Shown here: piece by piece, positions 5,030 through 6,115 of the stretch
How the letters are laid out: each line of letters opens with the position of its first letter
How positions within the stretch are numbered: position 1 is the first letter of the stretch
Assembly (NCBI GenBank): GCA_025451595.1
Contig: JANWKD010000102.1
Coordinates: forward strand, 1 to 6,115
DNA: 6,115 bases
Direction: 5' to 3'
DNA from: Candidatus Babeliales bacterium
GTDB taxonomy: Bacteria > Babelota > Babeliae > Babelales > JANWKD01
Program-made: the position numbers and the translations under genes
The notes under the pieces: model-generated
Database searches by the model: none
Told to the model about the DNA's origin: nothing
Seen by the model: the letters and a program-made list of their open reading frames with translations, nothing else

Positions 5030-6115
5030 TCAGAGAGTTGATGATTGGGTGTCTTTAAAGATTAATACATGAAAAACCCGTTTATGGCTCGCTTTTTGAA
5101 CCTGGAAGTAGTACCCCTTATAAACGATTCTTTCACCCTTTTTGGGTACGTGTTGAAGCTGTTCGGTCAAAAAGCCGCCGAGGGTAATAGCGTCTTCCAC
5201 ATCAAACGGTATACGCAGGTTTTCTGATAAGGTATCCAAATCAATACTGGCATCGACAAGCCAGCTTCCTTCTTCTAAGGAAACGATTTTTTCAGTCACT
5301 TCTTCGTATTCGTCTCGAATTTCACCGACAATCTCTTCTAATACGTCTTCTAAGGTTACCAAACCAGTTATGCTGCCATATTCATTGATTACCATAGCCA
5401 TATGGTATCGTTGTTGCATAAATTCCCGTAATAACTGGTTAATTTTCATGCTTTCAGGTACAAAAAGAATTGGTCTGACCAGTTGTCTGAGCGGCCTATC
5501 TTGGTTTTTAGAAAGGAGAATAAAAATATCTTTTTGATGGACCATTCCAATAATATTGTCTTGATTATTTTCATAGACCGGCAGGCGAGAGAACTGATAT
5601 TTGGCGTAGAGCTCTAAGGCGTTCTTTATGGTAGCTTCAGCATTTATCATGACGATATCAATGATCGGGATCATAATCTCCTTGACCGGTTTTAGGCCAA
5701 GATTAAAAATACTCTGGAGCATGGCAGTTTTTTCTTTTTCCATGAGCCCTTTTTCATCGATATAATCGATTAAAAATTTAATCTCGTGCTCAGTAATGGC
5801 TGCTTCAACTTGCTCGGGCACTTTGCTAAAAATGCCCACCAGTCGGTTAGAAAACCGTATTAACACATTCACTAAGGGATATAACGTATAAAATAGAACA
5901 TTTGTTACCCATAAGGTTGATCTGAAAATTCGTTCTCCTTCGGCTCTTGCTAAATTTTTGGGAATAATCTCTCCAAAAATAATTAACGCAGTAGATCCAA
6001 TACCAATACCCAATGAAAAACCGAGGCTACTGGACAAATTCATACTGGCAAACAAACGTTCCATCATATTAGTAATCAAAGCAGCAGCAGCAACATCGGC
6101 AATGCTATTAGCGAT
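5030..6115 (-). CDS. HlyC/CorC-family CNNM/CBS membrane protein, 5' end outside window
   Basis: This is a partial gene of the hemolysin C/CorC (UPF0053) family: membrane proteins with a DUF21/CNNM domain, a CBS pair that binds adenine nucleotides, and a C-terminal CorC_HlyC domain. They are linked to Mg2+/Co2+ transport or efflux. The frame is open to 6115 and 361 residues are visible. A TTG at 6079 could be read as a start, but the 12 codons before it (IANSIADVAAAA) continue the DUF21 motif, so the true start lies beyond the edge. Numbering from the edge, DUF21 covers 1-90 with the FGEIIPK signature (47-53) and membrane helices at about 32-48 and 64-87. CBS1 is about 148-198 (SRLPVYE, IIGMVHQKDIF). 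CBS2 is about 211-262 (MAMVINEYG, GLVTLEDVLEEIVGEI). The CorC_HlyC domain is about 284-355 (ITLGGFL, KGERI). The usual Arg of the MxPR motif before CBS1 is Ile here (IMIPI). Confidence 0.95.
   Translation of the reverse strand: MANSIADVAAAALITNMMERLFASMNLSSSLGFSLGIGIGSTALIIFGEIIPKNLARAEGERIFRSTLWVTNVLFYTLYPLVNVLIRFSNRLVGIFSKVPEQVEAAITEHEIKFLIDYIDEKGLMEKEKTAMLQSIFNLGLKPVKEIMIPIIDIVMINAEATIKNALELYAKYQFSRLPVYENNQDNIIGMVHQKDIFILLSKNQDRPLRQLVRPILFVPESMKINQLLREFMQQRYHMAMVINEYGSITGLVTLEDVLEEIVGEIRDEYEEVTEKIVSLEEGSWLVDASIDLDTLSENLRIPFDVEDAITLGGFLTEQLQHVPKKGERIVYKGYYFQVQKASHKRVFHVLIFKDTQSSTL

Noticed and set aside
6077..6079. TTG as start codon of the CorC-type gene
   Set aside because: The 12 upstream in-frame codons continue the DUF21 motif to the window edge, so the gene is cut by the window rather than starting here.

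Overview
The window looks like AT-rich bacterial DNA with ordinary Shine-Dalgarno sites (AGGAGG, AAGGAG, AAAGGA), short intergenic gaps and simple hairpin terminators. Three of the six genes begin with export signals and none of those three resembles a family I can name. The other three are a QmcA-type stomatin, a HlyC/CorC-type CNNM/CBS protein and a tiny disordered Q/G-rich protein. This mix would fit a Gram-negative, possibly host-associated, small-genome lineage such as Candidatus Dependentiae (TM6/Babeliae). That is an inference from overall character; there is no rRNA or other marker to prove it.

Layout. Positions 1-95 hold a weak hairpin followed by TTTT (possible terminator of a gene left of the window), a TATAAT box and a ribosome binding site. 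They lead into the only plus-strand gene, a stomatin/QmcA-like SPFH membrane protein (96-1082). A perfect 15-bp inverted repeat (1096-1128) separates it from a convergent minus-strand gene for a 69-residue hydrophilic protein (1137-1346). Next on the minus strand is a 730-residue exported protein (1485-3677). It appears to combine an N-terminal alpha/beta domain with a C-terminal region that reads like a TIM barrel or glycosidase-like fold. A strong minus-strand hairpin (3760-3797) closes a second minus-strand unit of two small exported proteins: 223 residues (4263-4934) and 127 residues (3811-4194, start corrected from 4254). At the right edge lies the 3' part of the CNNM/CBS/CorC_HlyC gene (5030 to beyond 6115).

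Function. The predicted products are mostly envelope-associated: a membrane scaffold (SPFH), a membrane transporter or regulator (CNNM/CBS) and three exported proteins. I see no pathway linking them, and no mobile element, CRISPR array, tRNA or rRNA. No gene-free gap exceeds 140 bases. The most interesting items are the 730-residue putative secreted two-domain enzyme, the hydrophilin-like 69-residue protein, and the pair of unrecognised exported proteins under one terminator.
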